Below, one piece after another: positions 21,624 through 33,495 of a stretch of DNA of 64,000 bases. The stretch spans positions 620,001 through 684,000 of the forward strand of contig JAGTJM010000016.1 in NCBI GenBank assembly GCA_020747015.1, written 5' to 3'. Source of the DNA: Pyrenochaeta sp. MPI-SDFR-AT-0127 (taxonomy: Eukaryota; Ascomycota; Dothideomycetes; Pleosporales; Cucurbitariaceae). The stretch's first letter is position 1; every line of letters starts with the position of its first letter. The notes under the pieces are model-generated. The model worked only from the letters and a program-made list of their open reading frames with translations, made no database searches and was not told where the DNA came from. Made by a program: the position numbers and the translations under genes.

Positions 21624-22342
21624 AGCCAAATGGTGCTGGTGGAGCGACGGTGGGTGTAGACGTGAAGGCCGCAGCGCTCAGATCGACGGCTACGAACCTG
21701 CCAGCACCATAAGCTGAGCTGAGCCAGTGTTCGCGGACAACCATGTTGCATCGCCTGTGTGGCGCATGCAATGTGTACCGGCCGCCGGGTGTCGTGGACC
21801 AACCACCGCCGGGAGGTGTCACTTCTTTCGTCATTAGCCCTCTCGCTTGTGTTTCAAGTGTAATGCGAGGCTGTAAAACTTGCTTCCATGGCCCCATGGA
21901 CGCAGCATCGCCTTGCCAGCTAGCACGGCTTCCATGTCAAATCGGCTTCCTCGCGGAAGAGGATCACGTGAGGGCGCGGTTAGTGCGCGTCCTGTTCAAC
22001 TGGATACAGTCCAACAATTGGTCGAGTAGCGGGGGAACTGAATCCTGTTTGCAGATGTACTTGGTCATGGCAATGTGTTTGTGCAAGGTTTCGTCATAAA
22101 GGAAGAGGGCAGGTGGAAAGGCTGCAGTGGACAAATTCAAGCACTCTCATATGCACATCAAAACTATGCGCCCAATACTTTCACTTATGTTCAAATTATC
22201 TGTCAAACTTGTACCTTCTAGCACTTCATCCGGGTATCGACACCTTCAACTACGTGTTTGCTCTCATATGCTCACAACTTGCGCCATTTCTCCAGCAGAC
22301 AAACCCAGAAATTCCTCATAGCCATCTATAAGTTTAATGCAC
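21624..22342. other. Intergenic region between CFEM gene and NPR3
   Basis: About 720 bp: the CFEM upstream region joined to the NPR3 3' flank. Several short open frames in the first half look like GC-rich shadows. No RNA gene or repeat recognised. Confidence 0.5.
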
Positions 22343-24946
22343 CTACCAGTGCCTAGTAATGACCAGCCACCCCTTTTCCTTCACTGCGTTAAACAGAGCC
22401 GCAACCCGCTTCCGCTTTATGCCCTCTCGGGCTGATATATCTTCAATCGCATGCTTGCCATCCAAATGACGCAGCAACATTGGCCAGTTCTCCCTGAGCT
22501 CCTTGCCTGTGATACCACCATACCCACCGTCTACATGTTTTGGAGGACTCGGGTTGGAGGCTATGGCCCCTACGTTTTCAAATGTCTGTCCAATCTTTTC
22601 AAGCCATCGCGCTTCCAGAGATGATGCCTTTTGAGGGCAGAGAACAGTAGAGTGCGAAAAGTCCTTCGCACGTGGAGGCGGAAGTGTGTCTACCGGTGAT
22701 ATCGGTGAAATAACGGAGCCGCGCGATGGAGATGTGGGTTTCAAATGTAGCGGCGAAGGGCGATGCGGCTTCACATCTCGGACTCCAAGATGTGATGGCG
22801 ATTCAGGTCTTTGCAAGGAATTGAGTGCAATTGTAGTACGTTGGCTGCTCGTGCTGCCCGCATCGGATGATGGTCGAGCTGGTGAACCACGATGGTTTGC
22901 TGCGGTGGTGGCCGGGAGCCTGGGACTTAGAATTTTGCTGGTCTCCATGTCTTCGTCACCGTCAGCGCCAGTGTCTCTATCTCGACGTGTCCGGCGCAGC
23001 GGTGTCGAGGATCTTGCTGAGCTCATGGAGAGCAAGCTGTTGCGTTTGTCTGAGAGCAGGCTCTCCGCAACCGAATCGTTGTCGCTCAGCAAGTCCTTTC
23101 TAGCTTCCTCTGCCTTCTTGACACGCTCTTCACGCTCCAAATCTAATGCGACTTGTGCTTTGATCTCGGGTGTCACACGCACCCAGGCAAATGTCCGTAA
23201 TTGCGTCACCCAGCCTCCTCGCATGAGCCATGCTAAGATCTCCATGTAAGCTTCGCGATGCTCAGCAGTGGGAATAAAGGTTCTGAAAGGTCGCGGAGTC
23301 CCTGATAACATGCTGAGCACTTTCGGTAACGTGGGCAGTGTTGGGAAGCGTTGAGCATACACGTTTATGGCAGCAGCCAGGACGGTCATATCTGCGTTTG
23401 GACTGACAATGTACGTATCTCGTGGCGATAAAGGCGCAATCAAGCGCGCGCGACGCCAGTACACCAAGTGCGATGCTATGTACTCCATATCATGCGCCAG
23501 AATATTGTGTCTCTTTGAGATCTTCAGGAGCGATTTAGTTGGGATGAGGCTTCGAATGTAGAACGCTATTGCAGCAGCGTTGCCGGTGGACTCTCCGCCA
23601 AGATCTTTGATCAATGTTTCCGTGTCTTCGAGCAGCAGCAAGGCGGCGTGTTGGGTCATGGGTGCCTCGTCGTCTTCTAGCACGACGTTTGAAGTTGTGA
23701 GCCAGAGGCCAGGCATCTGTGGCTCCAATGCGTTGGGAAGGTATGGCGTTGAGTCGGCTTGCGGAATCTGAAATGATGTGTTGAATGTAGCATCAAAATG
23801 GATGTGTGCTATCTTGTCGTGCGAGATGGTGTCGAACATGATGGCTATCGACTTTGCGAGTGGCGACGTGCTGACAATCTTGCGCCAGGTCGCAGTGAGG
23901 GACTCATTCGTCTCCTTTGCACGCTGCTTCATGTCGATGATGCGCTTTGATTCTTTCCAAACGTACTGGAAGCGCGCCTCCTCGTACTTGAGTGCTTTGG
24001 CGTACTTGCGTGTGACATTGTCGTACATGTCTTTGACACGCTGCTGGTACTCTAACGCAGGCGGGTTGAGCACAAAGACGACGTTGAACATGGTCATGTC
24101 GGGGTTGTTGTCATATGTCGTCGAATTGCTGCGAGTATCCGAGCCAGCCTCTGACGGGGCGCCCGATGGGCTGGACATTGAGCCATGGCCGTAGCCTGGC
24201 TCGAAGCCCTCTGGATAGACAAAAGGCTCTGGGGTTGCCTGGGCGGGGGCTTCCGGGGAGTTGGCGTCCTCGTCTTGCTCGGTCATGGTCAGGTTCCGCA
24301 CCAGGTCGCCATCCTCCAGCTTTTCCTTGTCTGAGCGCTTCTTCCTTTTGCGCTTCAGCTTCTTCCACAGCCCGTCGTCTCTCACAAACATGGGGGCCCC
24401 GACAAAGACGATGCTCTCCACGCCGAGCTCGAACCTACGCTTGTTGTACTCGCGGCTGGGGCACAGCATTTTCTCCAGCGCATCCGTCTTGAAGCCCAGC
24501 ACCGTTGCCCAGTCGTGGTCACCGCCCCTGGGCCTGCGTCGGCCAATTCCCTCACGCTCATCGCCGTCATCGGCATCCTCCTCGTCGATTGTCTCCTGCT
24601 TGCCCCACACCCCTGTGCCGAGTCTGGTGCGGTCCCGTGAGCTGCCGTGTGCACCTGGGAGCGTCCTGCCCGACCCACGGCCCCCACTGGTGCGACTGCC
24701 TATCTCAATATCATTCTCATCGTCGCTATCTGAGCTGCTGTCCCAGTCGCTGTCTGAGCTTCTCGAGTCGACGCTGGCCGTCGATGTCTCGTTGCGGAAC
24801 CAGGCTGGGTCTTTGGCCGCGGCGAGGGCTGCGGCGGACGGTGACAGCGGCGGGTAGTGGAAGACGAGGCGTGGACCGAGCGAGCGCGAATTGGTGACGA
24901 GAAGAATGGCGTGGAGGTTCGACGCAGGTGGCAGTGGCAGGGCCAT
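22343..24946 (-). CDS. NPR3: NPR3, GATOR1/SEACIT subunit
   Basis: Intronless, 867 residues. The start 'MALPLPPASNLHAILLVTNS' and 'GPRLVFHYPP' (about 24-33) are the longin-type N terminus of nitrogen permease regulator 3. A long acidic/Ser-rich insert follows (about 55-130), then 'DWATVLGFKTDALEKMLCP', 'MFNVVFVLNPP', 'DMEYIASHLVYWRRARLI', 'LAWLMRGGWVTQLRTFAWVRV' and a C-terminal winged-helix-like end 'ENWPMLLRHLDGKHAIEDI'. NPR3 pairs with NPR2 in GATOR1/SEACIT at the vacuole, the GTPase-activating complex that restrains TORC1 in nitrogen starvation. The segment around residues 640-790 is low complexity and probably disordered. Complete in the window. Confidence 0.92.
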   Translation of the reverse strand: MALPLPPASNLHAILLVTNSRSLGPRLVFHYPPLSPSAAALAAAKDPAWFRNETSTASVDSRSSDSDWDSSSDSDDENDIEIGSRTSGGRGSGRTLPGAHGSSRDRTRLGTGVWGKQETIDEEDADDGDEREGIGRRRPRGGDHDWATVLGFKTDALEKMLCPSREYNKRRFELGVESIVFVGAPMFVRDDGLWKKLKRKRKKRSDKEKLEDGDLVRNLTMTEQDEDANSPEAPAQATPEPFVYPEGFEPGYGHGSMSSPSGAPSEAGSDTRSNSTTYDNNPDMTMFNVVFVLNPPALEYQQRVKDMYDNVTRKYAKALKYEEARFQYVWKESKRIIDMKQRAKETNESLTATWRKIVSTSPLAKSIAIMFDTISHDKIAHIHFDATFNTSFQIPQADSTPYLPNALEPQMPGLWLTTSNVVLEDDEAPMTQHAALLLLEDTETLIKDLGGESTGNAAAIAFYIRSLIPTKSLLKISKRHNILAHDMEYIASHLVYWRRARLIAPLSPRDTYIVSPNADMTVLAAAINVYAQRFPTLPTLPKVLSMLSGTPRPFRTFIPTAEHREAYMEILAWLMRGGWVTQLRTFAWVRVTPEIKAQVALDLEREERVKKAEEARKDLLSDNDSVAESLLSDKRNSLLSMSSARSSTPLRRTRRDRDTGADGDEDMETSKILSPRLPATTAANHRGSPARPSSDAGSTSSQRTTIALNSLQRPESPSHLGVRDVKPHRPSPLHLKPTSPSRGSVISPISPVDTLPPPRAKDFSHSTVLCPQKASSLEARWLEKIGQTFENVGAIASNPSPPKHVDGGYGGITGKELRENWPMLLRHLDGKHAIEDISAREGIKRKRVAALFNAVKEKGWLVITRHW

Positions 24947-25718
24947 GGGTGAAGATGAGATGGGGCAATCGCACGATGCGCGGGGAAGGACCCGAGGGCT
25001 GCGGAGGAGAGGCGGGGGATCTAGCTCGAATGAGCCATGGCTTTCAGTTGACTCGACTCGGCAACGGCCAATGCAGTTGAATTTGGTAAGTGCTGATGCA
25101 TACCGGTAGTGAATGGGAGGTTATTAGCAAGTCAGCTCACCACACCAGGTTTTGCGCTGGCAATCGCCGTAGTAGGAAGCACGCTGTTGTTCTGACCAAC
25201 CCATCGAGCCGGCTACTGCAGCCATCAAACCATGAGTAGTTACTGCGAATTACGTTATGATGCTGAAACGCATTCAGGTGGAGAAAGTGCTGAACCTGTT
25301 GCACGGTAGCGATTACTGCGCCGTGATAGAAGACGAGGAAGGGGGGCCATGGAGAAGCAATGTCTCTCCCCCCCCCTGCTTGTGCCTGTCTTTGGCTTGT
25401 TGGTAAAGACGAGGCAAGAGGACTGGGTAAGAAGTTCTAGCATAATTATGCGTTGCTGTCAGAGCAACCCGAACCAGCAGCAAGCAGGGTGCAGGACGCA
25501 GGGTGCTGCGAGCCATAATGCACGTCATGCCGAACCGACAAGGATATGCTCAGCCAGAGAGACCAAGCACAGACTGCCGACAAAAGTCCCGCCAAGATCA
25601 CGTCTCACTCCACCCAACACTCATCACCAACTGCACAGCGCTGCCACTGCTCCTCATTGAAGCCCCCACAGGTCCTCAATTTGTGTCTTGCCAAACATTC
25701 CATTGTGTTCGCCTAGTC
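24947..25718. other. Divergent intergenic region NPR3 / COX19
   Basis: The two genes diverge across about 770 bp, which must hold both promoters. A short C-rich tract lies near 25366-25378. No recognisable gene. Confidence 0.5.
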
Positions 25719-26658
25719 ATGAGCAATTTCGGTGGAGCAGGCCTTGGGCAGAAGGTCCAGAGACCCAATCCGTATGTCTAATCTCACGTCTTGAATGCGC
25801 AACATCGCAACTACACCAGCCATGTTCATGAGATTCCACCCGAGCATGGATCATAATGGTTAACCGTACCTGCAGTCCCGAGCGCGGCTCCTTTCCCCTC
25901 GACCACGACGGTAAGCTTCCCGCTCCTACCTGCCAGCCCAATACCACAGTTTCCATGGAGCGCTTCTGCTTCACAACTATCCTGACTGATCCTGCATTTC
26001 AGGCGAATGTAAAGACATCATGCTCTCCTATCTGAAATGTATCAAATCCCACCGTGGAACAAACGATCCCGAATGCCGCAACCTGTCCAAGTCATACTTG
26101 TCCTGCCGAATGGACCGGTACGTAGCTACCAGTTTTTATCAAGTGTCACCGTCACCTAGCCTTGTCTTTTCGTTGCCGTTCCATCTACTACATCCACTTC
26201 CAAGCAAGGGAATGAGACGTCTTGTGATACCGACCTGTCAGAGTCATTGGACCAGGTATTCGGATTACCTCAAGTGGAGGCAAGGGAGCGATGCTGCACT
26301 TCTCATTCCTGGCGTCTTGTCAGATCTGAAACGTCGGAGCTGTCGAATCGGCATACTTCCAGCCCCTTCTGCTCATTGTTTCTCCGGAACAGTCTGTCGT
26401 AGCATCCCTGACAACGTCTCCATCCCCGCATCGGCTTGTCATACCATCTCGGAAGCAACCGAAAGGGGCGCATCACTACTCAAAATAGAATCTTCAAAAG
26501 AAACCCTGCTAACCTAGTCAATCGCTAGCAACCTCATGGCCCCTGATACATTCAAGAATTTGGGTTTTGGTGACGATAGTGACAAACTAAACCCTGCTAC
26601 TGCAACCCCAACTCCACGATCGCAACCTCAACCACAAGATAAGCCTCGCGTACTCTAG
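25719..26658 (+). CDS. COX19: COX19, twin CX9C copper/COX assembly factor
   Basis: Four exons: 25719-25771, 25877-25911, 26003-26117, 26529-26658; 110 residues. 'MSNFGGAGLGQ' leads into 'PPERGSFPLDHDGEC'. Both CX9C motifs are exact: Cys32/Cys42 and Cys54/Cys64, forming the coiled-coil-helix-coiled-coil-helix fold that MIA40 oxidises in the mitochondrial intermembrane space. 'MAPDTFKNLGF' follows, then a Pro/Gln-rich tail. COX19 acts with COX11 in copper delivery to cytochrome c oxidase. The third intron is 411 nt, far longer than the others here, and the exon 3 frame stays open into it until a stop at 26515-26517, just before the acceptor. Confidence 0.9.
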
Positions 26659-28446
26659 AACGCGAACTCGCTGTAGGAATGTCGGGAATGAAGCATATCA
26701 AATCTCCTGGTCAGCGATTCGGCAGTATCCGAGTAACCGAGTGGCCACCAATGTTATCATCCCCGCAATTTGGCCCGAGTTCACTTGTCAAATCACCTAA
26801 TACAATCAATATCGGCAGAAAAGATTCTGCAGAGTTCCCCAGACCAGATGCAGATTTGATTGTTTGTTTTCTAGAACGCCGTGCATCCCGCTTGGCGAAG
26901 CACGAGAGACATGGCTGAATGAGTTATTGTAATGGCGAGGCTGATATCTGGACAAAGGGATGTTCCAGAGAGGGAGTATGGTCGATTGCCTTTAAGTGAC
27001 ACTTTGACAAAAGATGTAGGTGCTGGAGTTGTTGTACTGGGTCACGCCACAGCAGGTCAGTCCCGAGGCAGTGCAGGTATCACAACTTCTCATTGAGCCA
27101 CAATGACTCCTCAACAGATTTCGTATACCTACACAGTATAGTAGATTCAATGTACACTAGTCTATATCAAGACTTGTAAAGACACCTTGCCATCATCGCT
27201 CTACAATCATACAACGCAGCGACCGCAGAATGGCACTGTCAAAAGTCACCACCCTCAACTGAAACACTTGTCATCTCCATGGACCATATCTGGTGGAGTC
27301 TGGCCGATCTGCAGATAGATGGGTGCAACGTCGCACGGCCGGCTTGCTGACGCTGCCAATGACCCCTCAACCCTGCATGCCCGAGCTTTCGATGTTGGCG
27401 CAATGGCAGTTTCCGCTCAGTGTGCCCGACGACCTTGAAACAGGCGGTGGCTTCTGATATTCGGTACGGATGACGTCGGTGGCAATTACATTTGCAAGCA
27501 GGTGTTGTTGTTGATCAGCATCGTGCGAGGCGTACCATTCCTGAAGGGGTTGCAGAGTTGAAATTCAAAGTGTCAGCGCCTATTGCTCAAAGTTGGAAGA
27601 AGTAGTGGTGCATAGGGCAACAAAAGAATTACTCTTGAGGGCCGAATGAGTCGTTTTACTTAAGTTATTGACTATGTACTCACTGCGTAGCAGCATGTCG
27701 GCTGATATCATGTATTGCATCATCAACATTTTGATATGCTCAGCCCTGTGCCGGCGCAATTTGTGTTTCACTACGATTGTCATTACCGTTTTGGTGACAC
27801 ACTGGCTTTGACGCTGATACGAATTAGTCCTTCCTCACTGTGATCTTTGTTCAACTACACAGCTTAGTTGTCTCGACGCTGAGCAACTTCGTACAGCGGC
27901 GAGGGGAACCTAGCATGTTGGGCTACACTTGCGGATAACCTACATGACGGGTTGTGGTATGACACGGCTATCACTAGACCAAGGACTTGCCAGAGCCGAT
28001 CTTACTAGAAGACTAGAATGGAAGTCCATATGTAGATTGGAAAACGGCAGGTGTACATTAAACTATTGTAAGCTTGGTATACTTTGAGCATAATCAACTA
28101 GGTTGCTGCGATAGCAATAACTACAATTGTCAAAGCTATACAACACTAGCACCACGCCGCGTCACAAACACAGCAGAGGTGACCCACTATTCGTGGCCTA
28201 CCAAAACGCATTATCAATCTTGGGGTTCCCGTGAGGCATCCTTGCCCTCCATGAGGATTCTAACGGGGAACGGAAGGGGGACCAGGTAACGATAGCTGGC
28301 ACAACAGCTGTCACTTCTACATCCATCAACGAGTGCATGACCTCGGCTCTTGAATCATGCACAGTCCTATCCGAATCAGCTAGTTATATGAGTCAAAAAT
28401 ACGTACGAATATGTTGGCCGTGATTGAATATGCAGAAAGTGTATGT

Positions 28447-28451
<5 letters not shown>

Positions 28452-28477
<26 letters not shown>
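28452..28477. repeat. TG dinucleotide microsatellite
   Basis: An uninterrupted alternating TG run of 26 nt, preceded by imperfect GTAT/GTGT units from 28441. Likely length-polymorphic. Confidence 0.95.
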
Positions 28478-29191
28478 AAATGGTTTGGAGTGACGACGAA
28501 CAATGGGGGCAACGCAAGCACAACAGTAGTCGTCCACTACAGCAAAGAGCATGTTCAACATTGCGTAGCCACTGTCGCTTCCACCGAGCCCCAAGTTTCA
28601 CCGAAGAGGAGAGGAGGGAGCCAGGCCCGGGGAGGTGGATGGGGGGGCGGGCATGCTTGACGCCCATGTACACCCCTTCGTACCAGGCAGTGGATCGAGG
28701 ACCTTTGCCTTTCAAACCGTCGCACGGATGTCTGAGCTAGTCGAGGTGGCGGAAAAGGAATAGAAAGCCTTGACTTCGCGGCGCAGACGGCAAACTGAAA
28801 GAAGGAACTCAGGTTTCAGATGTTGGGCTTCAGTCGTGCGCCTCGTACTTCGGATCGATCTCCAACAAGACATCAAAAGATAGTATTGGGGAGCGAGTTC
28901 GCAAATATTGCCTTGGGCCTGTCTCACAGGCCATTCTCTGATGGGGCCATCGAATCTGCCTTGAGGGAAAGACATCACGAACAGTACGGGCGCTCTGCAC
29001 TGACTCAAGGAACAGGCAATGTCCGAGAAGAGTAAACAGTAACGAGCGAATACCGAAATAGTGGCTATTAGGTTGCAAGAGCCTAGTCCTGATTATGTGG
29101 CAACAAGGCTGTGTTGGTTGCATCGTTGGAGTAATTTCACGGCGCGGTTGCCTGCCAATTTGATGAAGAGGGCGTTGGGCTTGGGGTATCA

Positions 29192-29219
29192 GGCATGCAG
29201 GCAGGCAGGTGGGCAGGCA
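29192..29219. repeat. Imperfect GGCA tetranucleotide repeat
   Basis: Repeated GGCA/GGCAT/GGTG units ('ggcatgcaggcaggcagg' and following). Short, imperfect, non-coding. Confidence 0.75.
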
Positions 29220-29282
29220 CTAGCAAAACCTTGGAAATAAACATTCAGGTTGAAGGGTAATTGTGAATTGATCATAGTAAAG

Positions 29283-29306
29283 ATTGAAACTAAAATTGAA
29301 ACTAAA
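29283..29306. repeat. 12-bp perfect tandem duplication
   Basis: ATTGAAACTAAA occurs twice back to back (29283-29294 and 29295-29306). Confidence 0.9.
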
Positions 29307-30088
29307 AGACCATTCCAAATCAAACCCGTGGGTGGTAAAAGCAAATCAAGAAGAGGAAACACTAAAAACCCGTCATACCATGGCGATGCCCTCCTAACAC
29401 CGATCCATCTAAACAGTCTCTCTCCCGACAGCAAAGGACATGACTCCTACAACGCCGCTACATAACACGCCGGAGGAAGCCGACTTCTCATCGCCCATGA
29501 ATAACCGTAAATTAAATGATAGGAGTGGCGATGTGCAAAACTAAGTGATGAGCAAACATGCATGCCTCATGCGTAGAAAAAAACAAACAGCCAAAGAAAG
29601 ACGAAATACACTGAGCAACGGCATCTACCACAGGAGCACCTTGGAACAACAATGGGACACAAGGAGGAAGCTGCTACAGATATATGGTGTTATCTGAATT
29701 GCGTCCTTGATCACTGGTAGGGTAGAATCCTTCCCGCTTTAGAGTGCAGGCTATGCTCGGTAGTGGATTTCATGGACGGACGCCGAGAATGACATGCCAC
29801 GGGAAAGGTGGGAACATGTTATGCAAAGAAACAAATAGAATTGTGATGCAAGCTGCGAGCTGCAGGCCTCGTCCGTTCTTGACCAGCAGAGACGGTATAT
29901 ATCAAGCAGGCGTAAAGGCGACGTTGAGTAATAGGGGTGTTTCCAGTTTCTTCATCGTCTCGCTCAGGCAGGGGCATCGGCAGGATGCAAGAACGGGTGC
30001 GGGGAATCGCGGGGTATCATCATAGGAAGGAAATCGATAATGAGATAGAGAAATGATTCGGCAATAAAGTAGGCACTAACGAGAAGGT

Positions 30089-31753
30089 TCAGCCCATGTC
30101 CATGCCGTACTCATCCTCTTCCTTCAGGCTCTGATTGGACCAATACTGCTGTTGGTTGGATCCAGAGCCACTCCCGGTGCTTTGCATGCCTGGACTAAGA
30201 CTTTGTGGTGAGATTCCATTAAGGGGCTCGCCGGAAAGGTTTGTGTGCTTGGGCACTCGCAGGCCCGAGCCTGGGCCGCGCGAGTACCTAAAAGTACCGG
30301 TGCCATTCTTCTCAATCGCATCGATGATCTCAGTCTTCATGCGCTTCTCGTCCTCAGACTGCTCGGTCGACCACTCTTCGCCGGTTGCTTGCTGAAGTTG
30401 TGCAGCCATCTCGTCGCATTCCTGTATCTTCTTGTACAACATCCACATGAGGTCACGAGTCCAACTGACGGCACCGTTGAGGATATCTCCTTTGTTTGGC
30501 CCTTTGTCCTTTTCTTCGATGGGCAAACCTTGTGTAATGGCACCAGCGGCTCGCCTTCCACTACCGCCAGCTAAGAGTGACGTTGCTTGAGGGGGTGACA
30601 TGCCACTGCTACCCATTGTAGGTGACATGGGTCCATTGTTATTGATGTGCTTGCGGATTTTCTCGTCCTCAAGACGATGCTGAGGCACAAGACGAGACAG
30701 ATCATGGATGCGCTCGTTGATATTGTCCCTTCGGCGACGCTCAACCAAGTTGTGTGACTCACGGCGACGTCGCTTTTTGGCGTCTTGTGTTTGTCCAATG
30801 TCGACCTTGGTAGGTAATGAATTATGTTTGCCAGAATGCAAGACCTCTGAAATCTGCTGATGATGCATGGCGGCGGTGTGAGGTGATGCTGTTGGCGAGT
30901 CAATCCAGGAGTGCTGGCTGCCTGGTGTGCCTTCCCACTGGCCTGAAACACTCTTCTGATGTCGGTGCATGTTGGTCATGATAGGCTGGGTGGTGAAATT
31001 GCCTGAGTCTGGTGTGCCAAGATGAAGCCCAGCCATGGCTGGGGTCTTTGGCGACATGGGAGTACGGCTGTCAGAGCCAGTTCGGCTCATAGTGATACGC
31101 TGCCGCATCGAGCCGTTCTGCATGCCACCCGGGAAACCCGGTCTTTGAGGGCCCGATTGGTACTGGTTGAAGTCGAAGTTTGACGGATGGACAAAGGGGC
31201 TGTGGATGGGCAGATCGTCGGGTGTGTTTGAGTAAATCTGATTCATGTTTGGGTTGGTGGTGTGACTTGAGTAGAAGTCTTGCTGGTTCATGTTCTCCTG
31301 ACCAAAGCCGTTGAAGCCTTGATGCTGATCAAAGTTGCCTAATGAATCGGCTAGCTCGTCGTCGGCAATCCCCGCAGCACCTTGAACGTAGCTGGTGGAT
31401 CCAAACTGGTTGTTCATCATACTTCCGCTCATGGTGAGATCAGATGGATTGATGCCATTCACATTGTCCTGAGTGGAGCTGAACTGGGGGTTGGTGTATT
31501 GCTGGTTCATGTCGAATCCGCTGTGACCCATGAAGCGGTTGGAGTTGAAGGCCATGTCGTCGACCTCTTCTTTGATATATGGTTGAGGTGAGCCTGTTCC
31601 AGTCATACCGAAAATATCAGCGTCTAGCACGTCGTCAGATGGTGAGTCCAATCCAAGGTCCAGCCTCGCGAGGGTCTTCTGAGGAGAGTAGGAAGAAGGA
31701 GGAGTGAAGAGAACGTCCGCTTGGGGGACAGTCAGTATTGTCTCGTAGTACAT
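30089..31753 (-). CDS. bHLH transcription factor with a long loop
   Basis: Single frame of 554 residues from 'MYYETILTVPQ'. The N-terminal 320 residues are Asn/Gln/Ser/Met-rich, probably disordered activation sequence. The basic region 'RRESHNLVERRRRDNINERI' (about 330-350) carries the His-Glu-Arg triad (HxxxExxxR) of E-box (CACGTG) binders. Helix 1 continues 'HDLSRLVP', then a loop of about 70 residues that includes 'MSPPQATSLLAGG' and 'GLPIEEKDKGPNKG', then helix 2 'ILNGAVSWTRDLMWMLYKKIQE'. The loop is far longer than in animal bHLH proteins; I recall the same arrangement in the fungal family annotated 'HLH transcription factor GlcD gamma'. Target genes are unknown. A good splice acceptor ends one base before the ATG, so a 5' UTR intron or a short upstream coding exon is possible. 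Confidence 0.83.
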   Translation of the reverse strand: MYYETILTVPQADVLFTPPSSYSPQKTLARLDLGLDSPSDDVLDADIFGMTGTGSPQPYIKEEVDDMAFNSNRFMGHSGFDMNQQYTNPQFSSTQDNVNGINPSDLTMSGSMMNNQFGSTSYVQGAAGIADDELADSLGNFDQHQGFNGFGQENMNQQDFYSSHTTNPNMNQIYSNTPDDLPIHSPFVHPSNFDFNQYQSGPQRPGFPGGMQNGSMRQRITMSRTGSDSRTPMSPKTPAMAGLHLGTPDSGNFTTQPIMTNMHRHQKSVSGQWEGTPGSQHSWIDSPTASPHTAAMHHQQISEVLHSGKHNSLPTKVDIGQTQDAKKRRRRESHNLVERRRRDNINERIHDLSRLVPQHRLEDEKIRKHINNNGPMSPTMGSSGMSPPQATSLLAGGSGRRAAGAITQGLPIEEKDKGPNKGDILNGAVSWTRDLMWMLYKKIQECDEMAAQLQQATGEEWSTEQSEDEKRMKTEIIDAIEKNGTGTFRYSRGPGSGLRVPKHTNLSGEPLNGISPQSLSPGMQSTGSGSGSNQQQYWSNQSLKEEDEYGMDMG

Positions 31754-33495
31754 GCTGGAAACAACGAATTGAAATGACAGAATGGAAGGTAGAGGCGAAA
31801 AGGAAACGGGGGCGAGACGGTAGCAATATAAGAGAAGCGGGCGTACTAAGGGTATGTTCTCATGACAGCCCAGAGTGGGGGATGTGACAAGAGGCGTACT
31901 TACTAGGCTTTGGCATCACTAGAGGTTGCAATAACCCAGGAATGTGGATGTGTGAGGCCGAGGGCCGATGCTGGTCCCCGAACTCTGGGATCTGAAACGA
32001 TCTGTCTCCGACCCAGGCAAGTGACTAAGGAATGCACTCGCAGGCTTGCAGTATGATTGCCGCACGAGACGGTCTGTGACCATATAAGGGTCCAGGTAGA
32101 CGATTGCTATCTGATGAGCACAAGGCCAGCGTGAGCAAGCGAAGCGGCTTTCACTCGTGATGCCCGATTCTCGCTAGCAAGCCTTTTGTGTGAGCAAAAG
32201 GAGGCTACTGTTTGTCTGCATACAAAGCGTCAGGTCCGCGTCTTGACATGCAAAAGAAATTCTTCTAGGCGGTGTTGCTCACCAGACACGGGTTTCCTCG
32301 CAGCCAGCAATGTTGGTACACTGGCCAACTGATCCTTGTCGAGTGTAGAGACAAAGATCCACAGGGATGGTTATTGACAAGAGTGAAAGGGAGGGGTGCG
32401 CTGCAGAAGGCCTATTTGGGGAGTCTCTCACTGAGAGATGTGGTGGACGCTCGTGGCTGTGGTCCGGGAATTGGTTCTGAGGCAACTATGTCAGCATAGC
32501 GTCCACATAAGTAAAAATGTTGGGCGGTTGTAGGGTTGCGTGCATGAGTGTGGCGCACAGGTTGGTAACCAGCGAGGCGAGCGACGGCGGACAGCAGCTG
32601 TCCTGCACCCCGGCGCTGTGGAGACGGTGGTACGGAGCACCAAAGCAGCGAGACAGTCGCACAGCAGCGCAGTATCGTTCGGGATATTCTTTGCGGGCCA
32701 GGCTGGAGCAATGATGGTGGTGGTGGTGGATGGGAGGGGGGTGGTGGTGAAAAAAGGAGCGCTCGGGCGTTGACTCACCTTGCAGCTTGGGAGAGGCCAG
32801 TCGCAAGCAAGCCTTTTGGCACTGGATGGGAGTTTTTGGCTTTGAGCGTCGAGCACCGATGGTCGCGACGTGGCTAGGCGCTGGGGATTCAAGGGCAGCA
32901 AGCCGGCCGAGTGGGGGCGGTCTAGCAGCGGAGTTGAGTAGGGCAGGTGTGTCCCTTTGTGCCAACAGAAGGCAGGCGAACAGGAGCCGAGAGAGAGCGC
33001 GAGAGCTTGGATGCGGGCGAGAGTGCGGCGCAGGCGTCGTCCAGAAGGGCAAGTTGCGGGAGGGGTGGACTCTGAGGGCTTTGTGCGACCAGGTGGGTGA
33101 AATAGTGGGATGTGGGATATGGAGGAGATGGTCGGGATATGGCGGGGAGGGACCAGGGTGGGGATGGGGCGGATTCCAGCGGTGGCAGCGGCGGCGAGGG
33201 AGCGGTGCAGCAGCGTCTGGGGATTGCGATGCAGCGCAGCGCAAGAAGGGGGGGTGAATTGCTGCAGCAGGCTTTCAGGAGAGGAGCGACACTTGTGAAG
33301 CGAGAAGTGGGCGAGGGCAAGAGGTGGGAAGGCCCAAAGCCGGAAGGCGGTCAGAGAGATGTCGGTCGCTAGGGTGGTCGTGGCCAAGAGGGCCGGCGGC
33401 GGCGGCGAATCAGGCTGTTTCGACGCCAGAGGGCAGTCCAGCGGGGCGCGGGAGCCGAGCAGGAAACGGGCGATGGCGTGCAGCAAGAGGGCTGC

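Larger units (their letters stand above)
26659..30088. other. 3.4 kb without a recognisable gene
   Basis: Only short open frames, none with a domain or a splice-consistent model. It holds a TG microsatellite (28452-28477), a GGCA-rich tract (29192-29219) and a 12-bp tandem duplication (29283-29306). It could contain COX19 and bHLH 3' UTRs, a non-coding RNA or a fast-evolving gene I cannot recognise. Confidence 0.45.

Noticed and set aside
28441..28477. TG-rich tract as a coding repeat
   Set aside because: It lies in DNA without a supported gene and the overlapping frames encode only Cys/Val or His/Thr runs.
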